Notes: generated from the letters alone by a model not told the origin. A DNA stretch of 64,000 nt from Streptomyces sp. AM 2-1-1 (GCF_029167645.1 NZ_CP119147.1:1984001-2048000), one strand, 5' to 3'. Positions 20,083 through 33,020 are shown, numbered from the stretch's first letter. Made by a program: numbers and translations.

Positions 20083-20379
20083 TTACTCCTCCCCCAGGAT
20101 CTGCGGCACCTTGAAACGCTGCTGCTCCTGCGCGGGAGCGCCGGAGAGCGCCTGCTCGGCGGTGAGCGACGGGCGGACCACGTCGGCCCGCATGACATTG
20201 GTCAGCGGCAGCGGGTGGGAGGTCGGCGGTACGTCTTGGTCGGCGACCTCGGAGACGCGGGCGACCGCGCCGATGATGTCGTCGAGCTGACCGGCGAAGT
20301 GATCGAGCTCTTCGCCCTTCAGCTCCAGACGCGCCAGCCGGGCGAGGTGGGCGACCTCCTCGCGCGTGATGCCAGGCAT
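20083..20379 (-). CDS. gatC: aspartyl/glutamyl-tRNA(Asn/Gln) amidotransferase subunit C
   Basis: A 98-residue clamp subunit that wraps around GatA and GatB and stabilises the complex. The family signature [17 protein letters not shown] is at the N-terminus, with [16 protein letters not shown] and the C-terminal [12 protein letters not shown]. The ATG at 20379 has GAGGAT 7 bases upstream. It is the first gene of the gatC-gatA-small-gatB unit. Confidence 0.95.
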   Translation of the reverse strand: MPGITREEVAHLARLARLELKGEELDHFAGQLDDIIGAVARVSEVADQDVPPTSHPLPLTNVMRADVVRPSLTAEQALSGAPAQEQQRFKVPQILGEE

Positions 20380-20427
20380 GCAGCGATCCTCAGGGGTTGG
20401 GGTGTGTGGCTTGGGTGGTGTCGCTTC

Positions 20428-20461
20428 GGCCAACGGGATTGGCCACGTCGTTTTGGCCCAA
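20428..20461. promoter_or_regulatory. TTGGCC repeats upstream of gatC
   Basis: GGCCAA-N5-TTGGCC (20428-20444) is a perfect inverted repeat, and a third copy within TTGGCCCAA follows at 20453-20461. The cluster is 49-82 bases upstream of the gatC start, where an operator or promoter element would lie. No binding protein can be named. Confidence 0.35.
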
Positions 20462-20624
20462 TCCTATGGGGTCGCCCGCGTGCCCCTCCGCCACCGGGTG
20501 CCCGGTGGCCCGGGCTGCCGCTCGCGGGCCGTGCGGGGCCGCTGCGCGCACCCGCGCCCCCGCCCGTACCGCCGCGCACCGCTGCCGGTCCGCCTCCGGG
20601 CCGCGCCGCCCGGCCCGTGTGGCT

Positions 20625-22778
20625 TCAGGCCGGGGAGGGGCGGGACTTCACGGTCCGGCCCGAGGGGCGCTGCTCCGGCTCGGGAGCTGTTGCCGCCGCC
20701 GCGGCGGCCGCGGCGGCCTTCAGCTCGGCCGGGCGCCGCCAGCCGTGCTCACCACGCGCCCGCAGCCACGCCGTCGCCTCCCGCGGCGGCATCGCGGCCG
20801 CCACCAGCCAGCCCTGTACGGCGTCGCAGCGCAGGTCCCGCAGCCGCTCCCAGGTCTCGTCGTCCTCCACGCCCTCCGCCACGACCAGCAGCCCGAGCGA
20901 GTGGGCGAGGTCGATCGTGCAGCGGACGATCTCCGCGTCCTCCTGGTCGACGGCGAGCCGGGCCACGAACGACCGGTCGATCTTGAGTTCGCTCACCGGC
21001 AGCCGGCGCAGGTGGACGAGCGAGGAGTAGCCGGTACCGAAGTCGTCGAGCGACATCTTGACGCCGTGCCCGGTGAGTCCGGCGAGAGTGTCGGCGGCCC
21101 GCTGCGGGTCCTCCAGCAGCACGTGTTCGGTTATCTCCAGCTGGAGGGAGCCGGCCGGGACGCCGTGCCGGGCCAGCCGGGCGGCGACACCGCCGGCGAA
21201 TCCGGGGGTGTGCACGTCCCTCGGGGAGACGTTGACCGCGACGGGCACGTCGAGGCCCTCCGCCCGCCAGCGGGCGACCTGGGCGAGCGCCGTCTCCAGG
21301 ACGTAATCCGTCAGGTGGGGCATCAGGCCGGACGATTCGGCGATGGCGATGAACTCGTCCGGGGGGACCCGGCCGCGCTCGGGGTGCACCCACCGCACCA
21401 GGGCTTCGAGGCCGGCCACCTGGCCGTCGAAGCGGACCTTGGGCTGGTAGTGGAGCTCCACGTCTCCCGCGTCCAGCGCCCGGCGGAGGTCGCCGAGGAG
21501 TCCCAGCCGGTCCGGCGTGTTGCTGTCCCGCTTCGACTCGTACACCTCCACGCCGGTGCGGTCCCGCTTGGCCTGGTACATGGCGACGTCCGCCCGGCGA
21601 AGCAGCCCTTCGGCGTCCTGCGCGTGGTCGGGGTGGACGGCGACCCCGGCGCTGGCCTCCAGGACCAGGGAGAGCCCGTCGAGGTCCAGCGAGGAGGAGA
21701 GTTCGGCGACCAGGTGCCGGGCCACGCGCTGGGCACTGGTGGTGGACTCGGTGTACGGGAGCAGCACCGCGAACTCGTCGCCGCCGAGGCGGGCGGCCTC
21801 CGCGCCGCGCGGCAGGGCGAGCCGGAGCCGGTCCGCGATCTGGAGCAGCAGCCGGTCACCGGCCAGGTGGCCGAGGGTGTCGTTGACGGCGCGGAAGCGG
21901 TCCAGGTCGATGAGGACGAGGGCGGAGCGGGTGCCCAGGGGTTCGGCCTCCTCCAGCGCGGACCAGATCCGCTGGAGCAGCCACTGCCGGTTGGGCAGAC
22001 CGGTGAGCGGGTCCCGCAGTTGTTCCTCGGCGCGGGCGCGGGCGATCCAGAGCGTGGAGTCCAGGGCGATGAGCGGCACCGCGAAGAGGGGCAGCAGGAC
22101 GGGCATGGCCATGGCGACCACACAGATCAGCGGGGCGATGCCGAGCAGGGCGACGGCGACGAGGGCCTGGCGCAGGAGCGCGGTACGGGCGATGGTCGGC
22201 AGCCCGCCGCCCTGGGGTGCGCGGGCGTACCAGAGGAGGGCCCGCGTGACGAAGAGGTGGGTGCCGGCGCAGAGCACCACGGCCGGCAGGGTGCCCATGT
22301 CCCAGTCCCGCGGCTGCCAGGGCGTCTCCACGGTGGGTACGACGTGGAAGGCGGCGAGCACGAGGGCCGCGGCGCCGATGCCGAGGATGTCCACGGCGCC
22401 GTGGAGTAACCCCTGCGACCAGCGGTGCCGCCGGGCCACCCCGACGAGGACGACGACGATCACGCTGACGAGTCCGGCGGGCACCCAGCCGTAGAGCAGC
22501 AGGACGGCGAGGGTCAGTGCCGCACCCGAGCCGGTGCCGCCCCACCACCGGTCCCGGCCGAGGGCGACGAGGTGGCCGACGATGACACCGGTCAGGACGG
22601 CGAGGGCCCAGCCCGCGGTGCCGTCCGGGAAGAGGGCGTCACCGGCGCGCAGGGCACGGCCGAGGCCGGTGACGAGCAGAACGGCGGCGAGGGCCACGAG
22701 GGCGGCACCGACGTGCGGCACCGGACCTGCGAAACCCTGCGTGCGTGACACCGGTGCGGCGTTCTCGGTCGGCTTCAT
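20625..22778 (-). CDS. rmdB: membrane-bound GGDEF-EAL cyclic-di-GMP enzyme (RmdB type)
   Basis: A 717-residue protein. Six to eight hydrophobic helices in the first 255 residues are followed by a GGDEF domain (DPLTGLPNRQWLL ... [11 protein letters not shown]) and an EAL domain with intact signature GLEALVRWVHPERG and DDFGTGYSSL, KIDRSFV. Unlike CdgC, both domains keep their catalytic motifs, so it could make or degrade c-di-GMP. The S. coelicolor protein at this place is RmdB, reported as a phosphodiesterase acting in development. The ATG at 22778 has AGAGGG about 6 bases upstream. Codon 124 is TTA (22407-22409), so full translation should need the bldA tRNA. The C-terminus has an Ala-rich run and a basic tail. 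Confidence 0.92.
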   Translation of the reverse strand: MKPTENAAPVSRTQGFAGPVPHVGAALVALAAVLLVTGLGRALRAGDALFPDGTAGWALAVLTGVIVGHLVALGRDRWWGGTGSGAALTLAVLLLYGWVPAGLVSVIVVVLVGVARRHRWSQGLLHGAVDILGIGAAALVLAAFHVVPTVETPWQPRDWDMGTLPAVVLCAGTHLFVTRALLWYARAPQGGGLPTIARTALLRQALVAVALLGIAPLICVVAMAMPVLLPLFAVPLIALDSTLWIARARAEEQLRDPLTGLPNRQWLLQRIWSALEEAEPLGTRSALVLIDLDRFRAVNDTLGHLAGDRLLLQIADRLRLALPRGAEAARLGGDEFAVLLPYTESTTSAQRVARHLVAELSSSLDLDGLSLVLEASAGVAVHPDHAQDAEGLLRRADVAMYQAKRDRTGVEVYESKRDSNTPDRLGLLGDLRRALDAGDVELHYQPKVRFDGQVAGLEALVRWVHPERGRVPPDEFIAIAESSGLMPHLTDYVLETALAQVARWRAEGLDVPVAVNVSPRDVHTPGFAGGVAARLARHGVPAGSLQLEITEHVLLEDPQRAADTLAGLTGHGVKMSLDDFGTGYSSLVHLRRLPVSELKIDRSFVARLAVDQEDAEIVRCTIDLAHSLGLLVVAEGVEDDETWERLRDLRCDAVQGWLVAAAMPPREATAWLRARGEHGWRRPAELKAAAAAAAAATAPEPEQRPSGRTVKSRPSPA

Positions 22779-23148
22779 TCCGTCCCTCTCACAGCCTGCG
22801 GTGCCGATGTCACACGGTGGCCCCCGCTCCCATGCCACCACGGCCCGCTCCCCCCTCGCAGCCGTGCACGGGGGGCGCAGGAGCCAACAGTAGGACGCCG
22901 AGGGCTTCCGGGTCAGCGCTCCGCGCCTCTTGGGGCCGGAGCGGGCCGGTCGTCCTGTTCTCCGCCGTGGTCCGAACGGGTGGTGCGGGCAGGCCGGACG
23001 GACCCGCGGCCTGCCGCACGTGCGGTGTCGTCCCCGTGTCGGCCGCTTCCCGGCAGGGCCGCGAAGACGCCTCGATGCCCCGTCCCGCCCGGGCCCTCGC
23101 GTCCCGCCCGGGGGTCGCGCCCGCCGCACCGCTGGGGACGCTCCCGGG
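22779..23148. other. intergenic region between rmdB and ligA
   Basis: About 370 bases with no gene I can support in either strand. It must hold the rmdB promoter and the 3' end of ligA; I see no clear promoter boxes or strong hairpin. Confidence 0.4.
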
Positions 23149-26542
<3,394 letters not shown>

Positions 26543-26593
26543 CCGGGAAGCGTACGGTCCCGGAGCGGCGGCCCCGCTCCGAGGGGCGGGCCC

Positions 26594-26629
26594 GGTCCGA
26601 GCGGCGGCCGGGGTCCGAGCGGCGGCCGG
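26594..26629. repeat. 18-bp tandem repeat, two copies
   Basis: ggtccgagcggcggccgg occurs twice head to tail (26594, 26612) and begins a third time. It lies between the SDR stop and the MetE-like start and is non-coding. Confidence 0.6.
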
Positions 26630-26631
26630 GG

Positions 26632-27330
26632 TCAGGCGCCGGGACGGACCGTCAGGTCGTTGACCTCGGCGTCACGGGGCAGGTCGATCGCCATGACGAG
26701 GGTGGTGGCCACCGACTCGGGGTCGATCCACTGACCGGCGTCGTACTCCTTGCCCTCCTGCTGGTGGACCTTGGCCTGCATCGGGCTGGCGGTGCGCCCG
26801 GGGTAGACGGAGGTGACGCGGACCCCGTTGCCGTGCTCCTCGTGGCGCAGCGAGTCGGCGAGCGCCTTGAGGCCGTGCTTGCTGGCGGCGTAGGCGCCCC
26901 ACTGGGCGTGCGCGGCGAGGCCTGCGCCGGAGTTGACGAAGACGACGTGGCCCCGGGCGACCCGCAGTTGCGGCAGCATCAGCCGGGTCAGCTCGGCGGG
27001 GGCGATCAGATTGGCGTTGAGCTGGAAGTGCCAGGCCTTCGGGGTGAGGTCGCCGACGGTGCCGAGTTCGACGACGCCCGCGATGTGCAGCAGCGAGTCG
27101 AGGCGCTCGGGCATCGGCTGCTGGCCGAACGCCCAGGAGAGCCGGTCGGGGTTGCCGAGGTCGCCGACGAGCGTGCGGGCCCCGGGGTGGAGGGCGGCGA
27201 GTTCCTTGGCGCGGCCGGCGTCGCGGGCCAGCAGGACGAGGTCGTCGCCCCGGTCCCGGAGGCGGCGGGCGACGGCTGCTCCGATGCCGGAACCGGCGCC
27301 GGTGATGAGGTGGGTAGGCATGGGCTCCAT
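26632..27330 (-). CDS. short-chain dehydrogenase/reductase
   Basis: A 232-residue classical SDR. The cofactor motif TGAGSGIG is at residues 9-16, LHIAGV stands for the NAG motif, and the catalytic residues are Ser in VFVNSGAGL and the YxxxK motif in YAASKHGLKAL. The SVYPGRT loop follows. It probably uses NADP(H), since Arg residues follow the glycine motif (RRLRDRG); the substrate is unknown. Two starts are possible, ATG at 27330 (MEPMPTHL) and ATG at 27321 (MPTHL); both have weak ribosome sites, and I list the longer. Confidence 0.88.
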   Translation of the reverse strand: MEPMPTHLITGAGSGIGAAVARRLRDRGDDLVLLARDAGRAKELAALHPGARTLVGDLGNPDRLSWAFGQQPMPERLDSLLHIAGVVELGTVGDLTPKAWHFQLNANLIAPAELTRLMLPQLRVARGHVVFVNSGAGLAAHAQWGAYAASKHGLKALADSLRHEEHGNGVRVTSVYPGRTASPMQAKVHQQEGKEYDAGQWIDPESVATTLVMAIDLPRDAEVNDLTVRPGA

Positions 27331-27487
27331 GATCCCACCCCGGTCCCGGCCACCGGGGACCGTGCTCCGGTCGGCACCGGCGGGAGGACGGGACCGGCGC
27401 GGTCGGACGGGACCCGGCGTGAGCACGGGCCACCGCGCGGTCGGGCAGGACCCGGCGGAAGGACGGGACCCGGCGCGGCCGGACGGG

Positions 27488-28027
27488 TCAGGGCCGGCCC
27501 GCGGACTCCTCCAGGTAGGCCAGCGCACCGACGCCGTCCTCGGCGAAGAAGACGAGTTCGGTCAGGGGCAGCGGGAGGAAGCCCTCCTCGTCCATCCGCA
27601 GGAACTGCTGCCGCAGACCGTCGTAGAAGCCGTCCGCGTTGAGCAGGACCACCGGCTTGGTGTGCTTGCCGTGCTTCTTGAGCTCCAGGATCTCGGTGGC
27701 CTCGTCCAGCGTTCCCATGCCACCCACCATGATCACCACGGCGTCGGCCTTCTCCAGCAGCAGCGCCTTGCGTTCGGCGAGGTCGCGGGCGAAGACCATC
27801 TCGTCGGCGTTCTCGCGCGCGTGGTGCGCCATGAAGTCCACGGACACGCCGACCAGGCGCCCGCCGGCCTCCTGCACGCCGTCGGCGACGACTTTCATCA
27901 GCCCGCTCTCCGAGCCGCCCCACACGAGGGTGTGGCCGCCGCGCCCGAGCAGCTCGGCGAACTCGCGGGCGGGGCGGGTGTAGCGCTCGTCGAGGTCGGC
28001 GGCGGAGAGGAAGACGCAGATGTTCAT
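27488..28027 (-). CDS. LOG-family protein (cytokinin riboside 5'-monophosphate phosphoribohydrolase type)
   Basis: A 179-residue protein with the family motifs MVGGMGTLDEATE (the PGGxGTxxE motif, first Pro changed to Val-Gly context) and the preceding FMAHHARENADEMVFARDLAERKALLLEKADAVVIM. Family members hydrolyse nucleotide 5'-monophosphates, releasing a free base from N6-modified AMP; older annotations call them lysine decarboxylases. The arginine-containing RK pair lies in AERKALL. The ATG at 28027 (MNICVFLS) is chosen over an upstream in-frame ATG because family similarity begins here. Confidence 0.88.
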   Translation of the reverse strand: MNICVFLSAADLDERYTRPAREFAELLGRGGHTLVWGGSESGLMKVVADGVQEAGGRLVGVSVDFMAHHARENADEMVFARDLAERKALLLEKADAVVIMVGGMGTLDEATEILELKKHGKHTKPVVLLNADGFYDGLRQQFLRMDEEGFLPLPLTELVFFAEDGVGALAYLEESAGRP

Positions 28028-28209
28028 GCCGCCACCGTACGGCGGTGCGCACAGGAGGCGGCCCCCGGCCGGGGCGCGCACCGCGGACGCGGGGGCCGGC
28101 CCCCGGGACCGGCGCGCGGTTCCCGGGCTCCCGGGACGCGCACGCGCCGCGCCACCACCCGCTCCGGCCGCGCGGGAAGAAAACGCGCGCCCCCTCCGCT
28201 GCACCTGTC

Positions 28210-28545
28210 ATGACTTCCGTCACAGGACACCGCATCACCGTGGAGCCCGGTACCGAGCACGTCCGCGTCGTCCGGGACGGCCGGGTGCTGGCCGAAAGCC
28301 GCCGGCCGCTCGTGCTGCGCGAGACCGGCTGCCCGGTCCGCTACTACCTGCCGCCCGAAGACGTCCGCACCGGTCTGCTGACGGCCTCCGGGACCCGGAC
28401 GCACTGTCCCTTCAAGGGAGACGCCTCCTACTGGTCGCTGCCGGGGGCGGCCGACCTCGTCTGGGCCTACCCAGACCCGAAGCCCGACGTCGCCGCGATC
28501 AAGGACCACTTCTGCTTCTACGACACCGAGATCGTCGCCGACTGA
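28210..28545 (+). CDS. DUF427 domain protein
   Basis: A 111-residue protein of the DUF427 family: HVRVVRDGRVLAESRRPLVL, YYLPPEDVRTGLL, HCPFKGDASYWSL and AWAYPDPKPD-like AWAYPDPK motifs, ending in KDHFCFYDTEIV. The biochemical role of the family is not established. The ATG at 28210 lacks a visible ribosome site, so the mRNA may be leaderless. It is divergent from the LOG-family gene. Confidence 0.88.
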   Translation: MTSVTGHRITVEPGTEHVRVVRDGRVLAESRRPLVLRETGCPVRYYLPPEDVRTGLLTASGTRTHCPFKGDASYWSLPGAADLVWAYPDPKPDVAAIKDHFCFYDTEIVAD

Positions 28546-28655
28546 CGGCCCGGGAGGGCCCCGCGGGCGGTGTTTTCGAGCCTCTTCCGGCCCGGGGCGG
28601 AGAAAGCTCGTGCGGCGGCGATGAGTTCCCCGGGTGCCGGGGGTCTGCCCCTTTC

Positions 28656-29459
28656 ATGGACAGGATTCTCTCGCTGGACGGCACCCCGATCGCCTACAAC
28701 AGACAGGGCGGCGGGGCGCCGGTGGTGCTCGTCGGTGGCGCGCTCAGCACCGCCGCGACCGACGCCCCGCTGGCCGCGCTGCTCGCACGCCGCTTCACCG
28801 TCGTGACGTACGACCGCCGGGGCCGGGGCTCCAGTGGCCCCGGCCCCGGCGACCCCTGCGTACCGGCCCGGGAGATCGAGGACCTCGCGGCGGTCACCGG
28901 CGTCGTGGACGGGCCGGTCGCGATGTTCGGCATGTCGTCGGGCGGGGCCCTGGCCCTGGAGGCGCAGGCGGCGGGTGTCCCCATGGAGCTGCTGGCGGTC
29001 TTCGAGCCGCCCTACACCCCGGGCGTCCGGGGGCGGGCCTACAAGGCACGGTGCACCCGGGAGTTGCGGGAGCGGCTCGCGGCCGGCGACCGGGGCGGGG
29101 CGGTGGAACTCTTCCTCGGCCGCACGGGCGTGCCTCCGGAGACGGTGGCGCGGATGCGGCGGGCACCGCTGTGGGAGGGCCTGGAGGCGCTGGCGCCCAC
29201 GCTGGAGTACGACGACGCGCTGCTCGGTGACGGGACTCCGCCGCTCGGACGCCTCGGGGCGGTGACCGCGCGCACCCTGATCGTCAGCGGCGGGTTCAGT
29301 GCGGACCCGGTGCGGCAGACGGCGCTGGCCTTGGCGGAGGCGGTTCCCGGGGCCCGGCACCGGACGCTGACCGGCCAGACGCGGGAGCTCGCTCCGCACG
29401 TCCTCGCTCCGGTGCTGGCCGAGTTCTTCGGCCGGCGCGGGCTCGTCCGCCAGGCCTGA
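28656..29459 (+). CDS. alpha/beta-fold hydrolase
   Basis: A 267-residue single-domain hydrolase. The nucleophile elbow is G-M-S-S-G with Ser94, the strand before it is DGPVAMFG, YDRRGRGSSGP is the usual lid-side motif after strand 4, and the acid is expected in the TARTLIVSGGFSADPV region. The C-terminal position where the catalytic His is expected (HRTLTGQTRELAPHVLAPVLAEFF) offers His residues, so the triad is probably complete. The substrate is unknown. The ATG at 28656 begins MDRILSLDGTPIAY. Confidence 0.88.
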   Translation: MDRILSLDGTPIAYNRQGGGAPVVLVGGALSTAATDAPLAALLARRFTVVTYDRRGRGSSGPGPGDPCVPAREIEDLAAVTGVVDGPVAMFGMSSGGALALEAQAAGVPMELLAVFEPPYTPGVRGRAYKARCTRELRERLAAGDRGGAVELFLGRTGVPPETVARMRRAPLWEGLEALAPTLEYDDALLGDGTPPLGRLGAVTARTLIVSGGFSADPVRQTALALAEAVPGARHRTLTGQTRELAPHVLAPVLAEFFGRRGLVRQA

Positions 29460-29504
29460 TCCCCGCTCGCCGCGGGTGGGAGCGGCGATCAGGCCTGGCG
29501 GACG
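29444..29504 (+). terminator. long hairpin overlapping the hydrolase stop
   Basis: CGTCCGCCAGGCCTGATC (29444-29461) and its exact reverse complement (29487-29504) form an 18-bp stem, extended inward by CCGCTC/GAGCGG after one mismatch. The left arm contains the last codons and stop of the hydrolase gene. It can also terminate mnmA from the other side. Confidence 0.75.
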
Positions 29505-29583
29505 GCCGGGCGGTCGGCGCCCCGGCGCACAGCCAGGCGTCGGGTGCCCGTCAAAAGGCCGTCCTGCTGCCGGCCGACGCCCG

Positions 29584-30717
29584 TCAGGAGGCCGCCGGCG
29601 CCGTCTCGCGGCGGACGGTGGTCGCGATGGTGGCCGATCCGACCACCCGGGTGCCGTCGTACAGCACGACCGCCTGGCCGGGGGCGATCCCGCGCACCGG
29701 CTCGGTGAAGGTGACGTGCAGCGTGCCGTCGACGAGTTCGGCGCGGACCTCGCTCTCACCGCCGTGGGCGCGCAGCTGCGCGGTGTACGTGCCGGGGCCG
29801 GCCGGGGCGGTACCGCACCAGCGCGGCTTGACGGCGGTGAGCGCCGTGACGTCCAGCGCCTCCACCGGCCCGACGGTCACGGTGTTGTTCACCGGGGAGA
29901 TGTCCAGGACGTAGCGCGGCTTCCCGTCGGGCGCGGGGTGGCCGATGCGCAGGCCCTTGCGCTGGCCGATGGTGAAGCCGAACGCCCCGTCGTGGGTGCC
30001 GAGCTTGGCACCCGACTCGTCGACGATGTCGCCCTCGGCCCTGCCGCCGAGCCGGCTCGCCAGGAAGCCCTGGGTGTCGCCGTCCGCGATGAAGCAGATG
30101 TCGTGGCTGTCGGGCTTCTTGGCCACGGCAAGTCCGCGCGCCTCGGCCTCGGCGCGGATCTCCTCCTTGGTGGTGAGGGTGTCACCCAGCGGGAACATCG
30201 CGTGCGCGAGCTGCTTCTCGTCCAGCACTCCGAGGACGTAACTCTGGTCCTTGGCCATGTCCGAGGCGCGGTGCAGCTCACGGCTGCCGTCGTCGTTCAG
30301 CACGACGGTGGCGTAGTGGCCGGTGCAGACGGCGTCGAAGCCCAGGGCGAGCGCCTTGTCGAGGAGTGCGGCGAACTTGATCTTCTCGTTGCAGCGCAGG
30401 CACGGGTTGGGCGTACGGCCTGCCTCGTACTCGGCGACGAAGTCCTCCACCACGTCTTCGCGGAAGCGTTCCGCCAGGTCCCAGACGTAGAACGGGATGC
30501 CGATGACGTCCGCCGCGCGGCGGGCGTCGCGGGAGTCCTCGATGGTGCAACAGCCGCGTGCTCCGGTGCGGAACGACTGCGGGTTCGCGGAGAGGGCGAG
30601 GTGCACACCGGTCACGTCGTGCCCCGCCTCGGCGGCGCGTGCGGCGGCGACGGCGGAGTCGACTCCGCCGGACATGGCGGCGAGCACACGGAGGGGGCTC
30701 TGGGAGGTCTGAGTCAT
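29584..30717 (-). CDS. mnmA: tRNA-specific 2-thiouridylase
   Basis: Makes 2-thiouridine at wobble position 34 of Lys, Glu and Gln tRNAs. The 377-residue protein has the PP-loop [13 protein letters not shown] at the N-terminus, the catalytic Cys pair in [14 protein letters not shown] and [10 protein letters not shown], the SYVLG helix ([10 protein letters not shown]), and C-terminal barrel domains ([17 protein letters not shown]). The ATG at 30717 gives [12 protein letters not shown]. The cysteine desulfurase that probably supplies its sulfur is the next gene on the same strand, separated by an oppositely oriented amidase gene. Confidence 0.96.
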   Translation of the reverse strand: MTQTSQSPLRVLAAMSGGVDSAVAAARAAEAGHDVTGVHLALSANPQSFRTGARGCCTIEDSRDARRAADVIGIPFYVWDLAERFREDVVEDFVAEYEAGRTPNPCLRCNEKIKFAALLDKALALGFDAVCTGHYATVVLNDDGSRELHRASDMAKDQSYVLGVLDEKQLAHAMFPLGDTLTTKEEIRAEAEARGLAVAKKPDSHDICFIADGDTQGFLASRLGGRAEGDIVDESGAKLGTHDGAFGFTIGQRKGLRIGHPAPDGKPRYVLDISPVNNTVTVGPVEALDVTALTAVKPRWCGTAPAGPGTYTAQLRAHGGESEVRAELVDGTLHVTFTEPVRGIAPGQAVVLYDGTRVVGSATIATTVRRETAPAAS

Positions 30718-30762
30718 AGCCCGTCCAGAGTACGGGGCGCCGGGAACGGAACGCCTGCGGAT

Positions 30763-31464
30763 ATGCGTTGCAGCGACATGGGAACCACGGGAAGCGGCCG
30801 GCCGGGGCCGGACGGGCCGACGGGCGGTGTGAGCCGTCGCACGCTCCTGATCGGCGGCTCGGCCGCGGCCGCGGTGGTCGGTGGCGGCACGCTGGCACGG
30901 GACCGGCTCCGGCACGCCTGGTGGGGTCTGCCGGGCGCGCAGCGGGCGCGTACACCGGGGGAGCTCGACTACGCGGGCGCGCTCTGGACGGCCGCCTCCG
31001 AGGCGAACTGGCGCCGTGCGGACCGCCCCGACGACTACGCCATAGACCGGGTGGTCGTGCACGTCACCCAGGGCAGTCTGGCGAGTGCGGTGCGGGTCTT
31101 CCAGGACCCGTCGCACCGGGCGGCGGCGCACTACCTGGTCGGCAAGGACGGGTCGGTGACGCAGATGATCCGGGAGCTGGACGTGGCCTACCACGCGGGT
31201 GACCGGGCGTACAACGAGCGCAGCGTGGGGATCGAGCACGAGGGGTTCGTGGACCGCCCGGCGGACTTCACGGCCGCGATGTACGCCGCGTCGGCCCGGC
31301 TGACGGCGTCGGTCTGCGGGCGCTACGGCATCCCCGTCGACCGCGAGCACGTCGTCGGGCACGTGGAGGTGCCCGGGACCGACCACACCGACCCCGGCCC
31401 GCACTGGGACTGGGACCGCTACATCGAGCTGATCCGCCGGGCGTCCGCCGCGCGCCCGGCCTGA
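30763..31464 (+). CDS. Tat-exported N-acetylmuramoyl-L-alanine amidase
   Basis: A 233-residue amidase_2/PGRP-type enzyme that cleaves the bond between MurNAc and the stem peptide. The N-terminus has a twin-arginine motif (SRRTLL, Arg25-Arg26) and a hydrophobic Ala/Gly segment, so it is likely Tat-exported. Zinc ligands appear as His in RVVVHVTQG and His/Asp in VVGHVEV...[11 protein letters not shown]; the central [16 protein letters not shown] and VGIEHEGF are family motifs. The ATG at 30763 is taken; an ATG at 30778 is also possible. It sits between mnmA and the cysteine desulfurase, facing the other way. Confidence 0.88.
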   Translation: MRCSDMGTTGSGRPGPDGPTGGVSRRTLLIGGSAAAAVVGGGTLARDRLRHAWWGLPGAQRARTPGELDYAGALWTAASEANWRRADRPDDYAIDRVVVHVTQGSLASAVRVFQDPSHRAAAHYLVGKDGSVTQMIRELDVAYHAGDRAYNERSVGIEHEGFVDRPADFTAAMYAASARLTASVCGRYGIPVDREHVVGHVEVPGTDHTDPGPHWDWDRYIELIRRASAARPA

Positions 31465-31486
31465 ACCGCGCCGGGGCCCGGGTTCC

Positions 31487-32656
31487 TCAGCTGAGTCCGG
31501 CGGTGCGGGCGCGTTCCACGGCGGGGCCGATCGCCCGCGCCACGGCGGCGACGTCCTCGGCGGTCGAGGTGTGGCCGAGCGAGAAGCGCAGGGTTCCGCG
31601 CGCCAGGTCGGGGTCGGTGCCGGTGGCCAGCAGGACGTGGCTGGGCTGGGCGATCCCCGCCGTGCAGGCGGATCCGGTGGAGCACTCGATGCCCTGCGCG
31701 TCCAGCAGCAGCAGGAGGGAGTCGCCCTCGCATCCGGGGAAGCTGAAGTGGGCGTTGGCCGGGAGGCGGCCCCCCGGGGCCGGGTCGCCGCCGAGGACGG
31801 CGTCCGGGACGGCCCCGAGCACCGCCGCGACCAGGTCGTCGCGGAGCCCGCCGACCCGGCGGGCGAACTCCTCGCGGTGACGGGCCGCGTGCTCCCCGGC
31901 GACCGCGAAGGCGCTGACGGCGGGCACGTCGAGGGTGCCGGAGCGCACGTGCCGCTCCTGGCCGCCGCCGTGCAGCACGGGCACGGGGGTGTGGGCACGG
32001 CCCAGCAGCAGGGCGCCGATGCCGAACGGTCCGCCGATCTTGTGGGCGCTGACCGTCATGGCGGCGAGCCCCGAGTCGGCGAAGCCGACCTCCAGCTGGC
32101 CGAAGGCCTGTACCGCGTCGGCATGCATCGGTACCCCGAACTCGGCTGCCACAGAAGCGAGTTCCCTGACCGGCATGATCGTGCCGATCTCGTTGTTGGC
32201 CCACATCACGGTGATCATCGCGACGTCGTCGGGGTCGCGGAGGATCGCCTCGCGCAGCGCCTCGGGGTGCACCCGGCCGTAACGGTCGACGGGGAGGTAC
32301 TCGACGGTCGCGCCCTCGTGTTCGGCGAGCCAGTCGACCGCGTCGAGCACGGCGTGGTGCTCGACCGGTCCGGCGAGTACCCGGGTGCGGCGCGGGTCGG
32401 CGTCCCGGCGGGCCCAGTACAGGCCCTTGACGGCGAGGTTGTCGGCCTCGGTGCCGCCCGAGGTGAAGACCACCTCGCTGGGGCGGGCGCCGAGGGCGTC
32501 GGCGAGGGTCTCGCGCGACTCCTCGACCGTACGGCGGGCCCGGCGGCCGGCGGCGTGCAGGGAGGACGCGTTGCCGGTCGCGGCGAGCTGCGCGGTCATC
32601 GCCGCGATCGCCTCCGGAAGCATCGGCGTGGTCGCGGCGTGGTCGAGGTAGGCCAT
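31487..32656 (-). CDS. cysteine desulfurase
   Basis: PLP enzyme that removes sulfur from cysteine and stores it as a persulfide. The 389-residue protein starts [12 protein letters not shown]. It has the PLP lysine in [28 protein letters not shown], the [13 protein letters not shown] loop, and the active Cys in [16 protein letters not shown]. The [11 protein letters not shown] form is the short-loop NifS/IscS group. With mnmA nearby it probably feeds tRNA thiolation; it may also serve Fe-S assembly, though the SUF genes are elsewhere. Confidence 0.93.
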   Translation of the reverse strand: MAYLDHAATTPMLPEAIAAMTAQLAATGNASSLHAAGRRARRTVEESRETLADALGARPSEVVFTSGGTEADNLAVKGLYWARRDADPRRTRVLAGPVEHHAVLDAVDWLAEHEGATVEYLPVDRYGRVHPEALREAILRDPDDVAMITVMWANNEIGTIMPVRELASVAAEFGVPMHADAVQAFGQLEVGFADSGLAAMTVSAHKIGGPFGIGALLLGRAHTPVPVLHGGGQERHVRSGTLDVPAVSAFAVAGEHAARHREEFARRVGGLRDDLVAAVLGAVPDAVLGGDPAPGGRLPANAHFSFPGCEGDSLLLLLDAQGIECSTGSACTAGIAQPSHVLLATGTDPDLARGTLRFSLGHTSTAEDVAAVARAIGPAVERARTAGLS

Positions 32657-32669
32657 GGTGCGTCCGATT

Positions 32670-33020
32670 CTACGAGCCCCAGGCGACCACCCCGTGAGCG
32701 GTGACCACCAGCGCGAGGACGGCCAGGTCGGCGACGCCCAGCGCGAGGCCCAGGAAGGCCCGTCCGCGCCGCGATGTGGAGCGGGCGAGGGCGAGCAGCG
32801 CCATGACGACGGCGGTGGGACCGAGCACCAGGTTGAAGGCGAGCAGCCCCACCAGTCCGAGGACGAACGAGGCGACGGCGAGGCTGTCGGCGTCACGGGT
32901 GCGCACCCGGGCGGCCGTCCGCTCGTCCGGGGCGACCGGCGCGGCTTCGGTGCGCCGGGTGGGGTGGGTTTCCGGGCGGCGCGGGCGGAGGACCGGGGCG
33001 ACGAGCGAGGAGAGGGCCAT
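32670..33020 (-). CDS. DUF4190-type small membrane protein
   Basis: A 116-residue protein. An Arg/Pro-rich cytosolic N-terminus of about 50 residues is followed by two hydrophobic helices ([23 protein letters not shown] and [18 protein letters not shown]), a layout common in DUF4190 proteins of actinobacteria. The function is unknown. The ATG at 33020 has AAGGAG 8 bases upstream. It lies just upstream of, and co-directional with, the cysteine desulfurase. Confidence 0.8.
   Translation of the reverse strand: MALSSLVAPVLRPRRPETHPTRRTEAAPVAPDERTAARVRTRDADSLAVASFVLGLVGLLAFNLVLGPTAVVMALLALARSTSRRGRAFLGLALGVADLAVLALVVTAHGVVAWGS

Noticed and set aside
27360..27487. Repeated ggacgggacccggcg elements
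   Set aside because: Imperfect, irregularly spaced GC-rich repeats between two genes, too degenerate to call a CRISPR or mobile element.
30761..30780. Reading the amidase gene as an extension of a long upstream + strand frame
   Set aside because: The upstream part is antisense to mnmA; family similarity and the Tat motif begin only after 30763.
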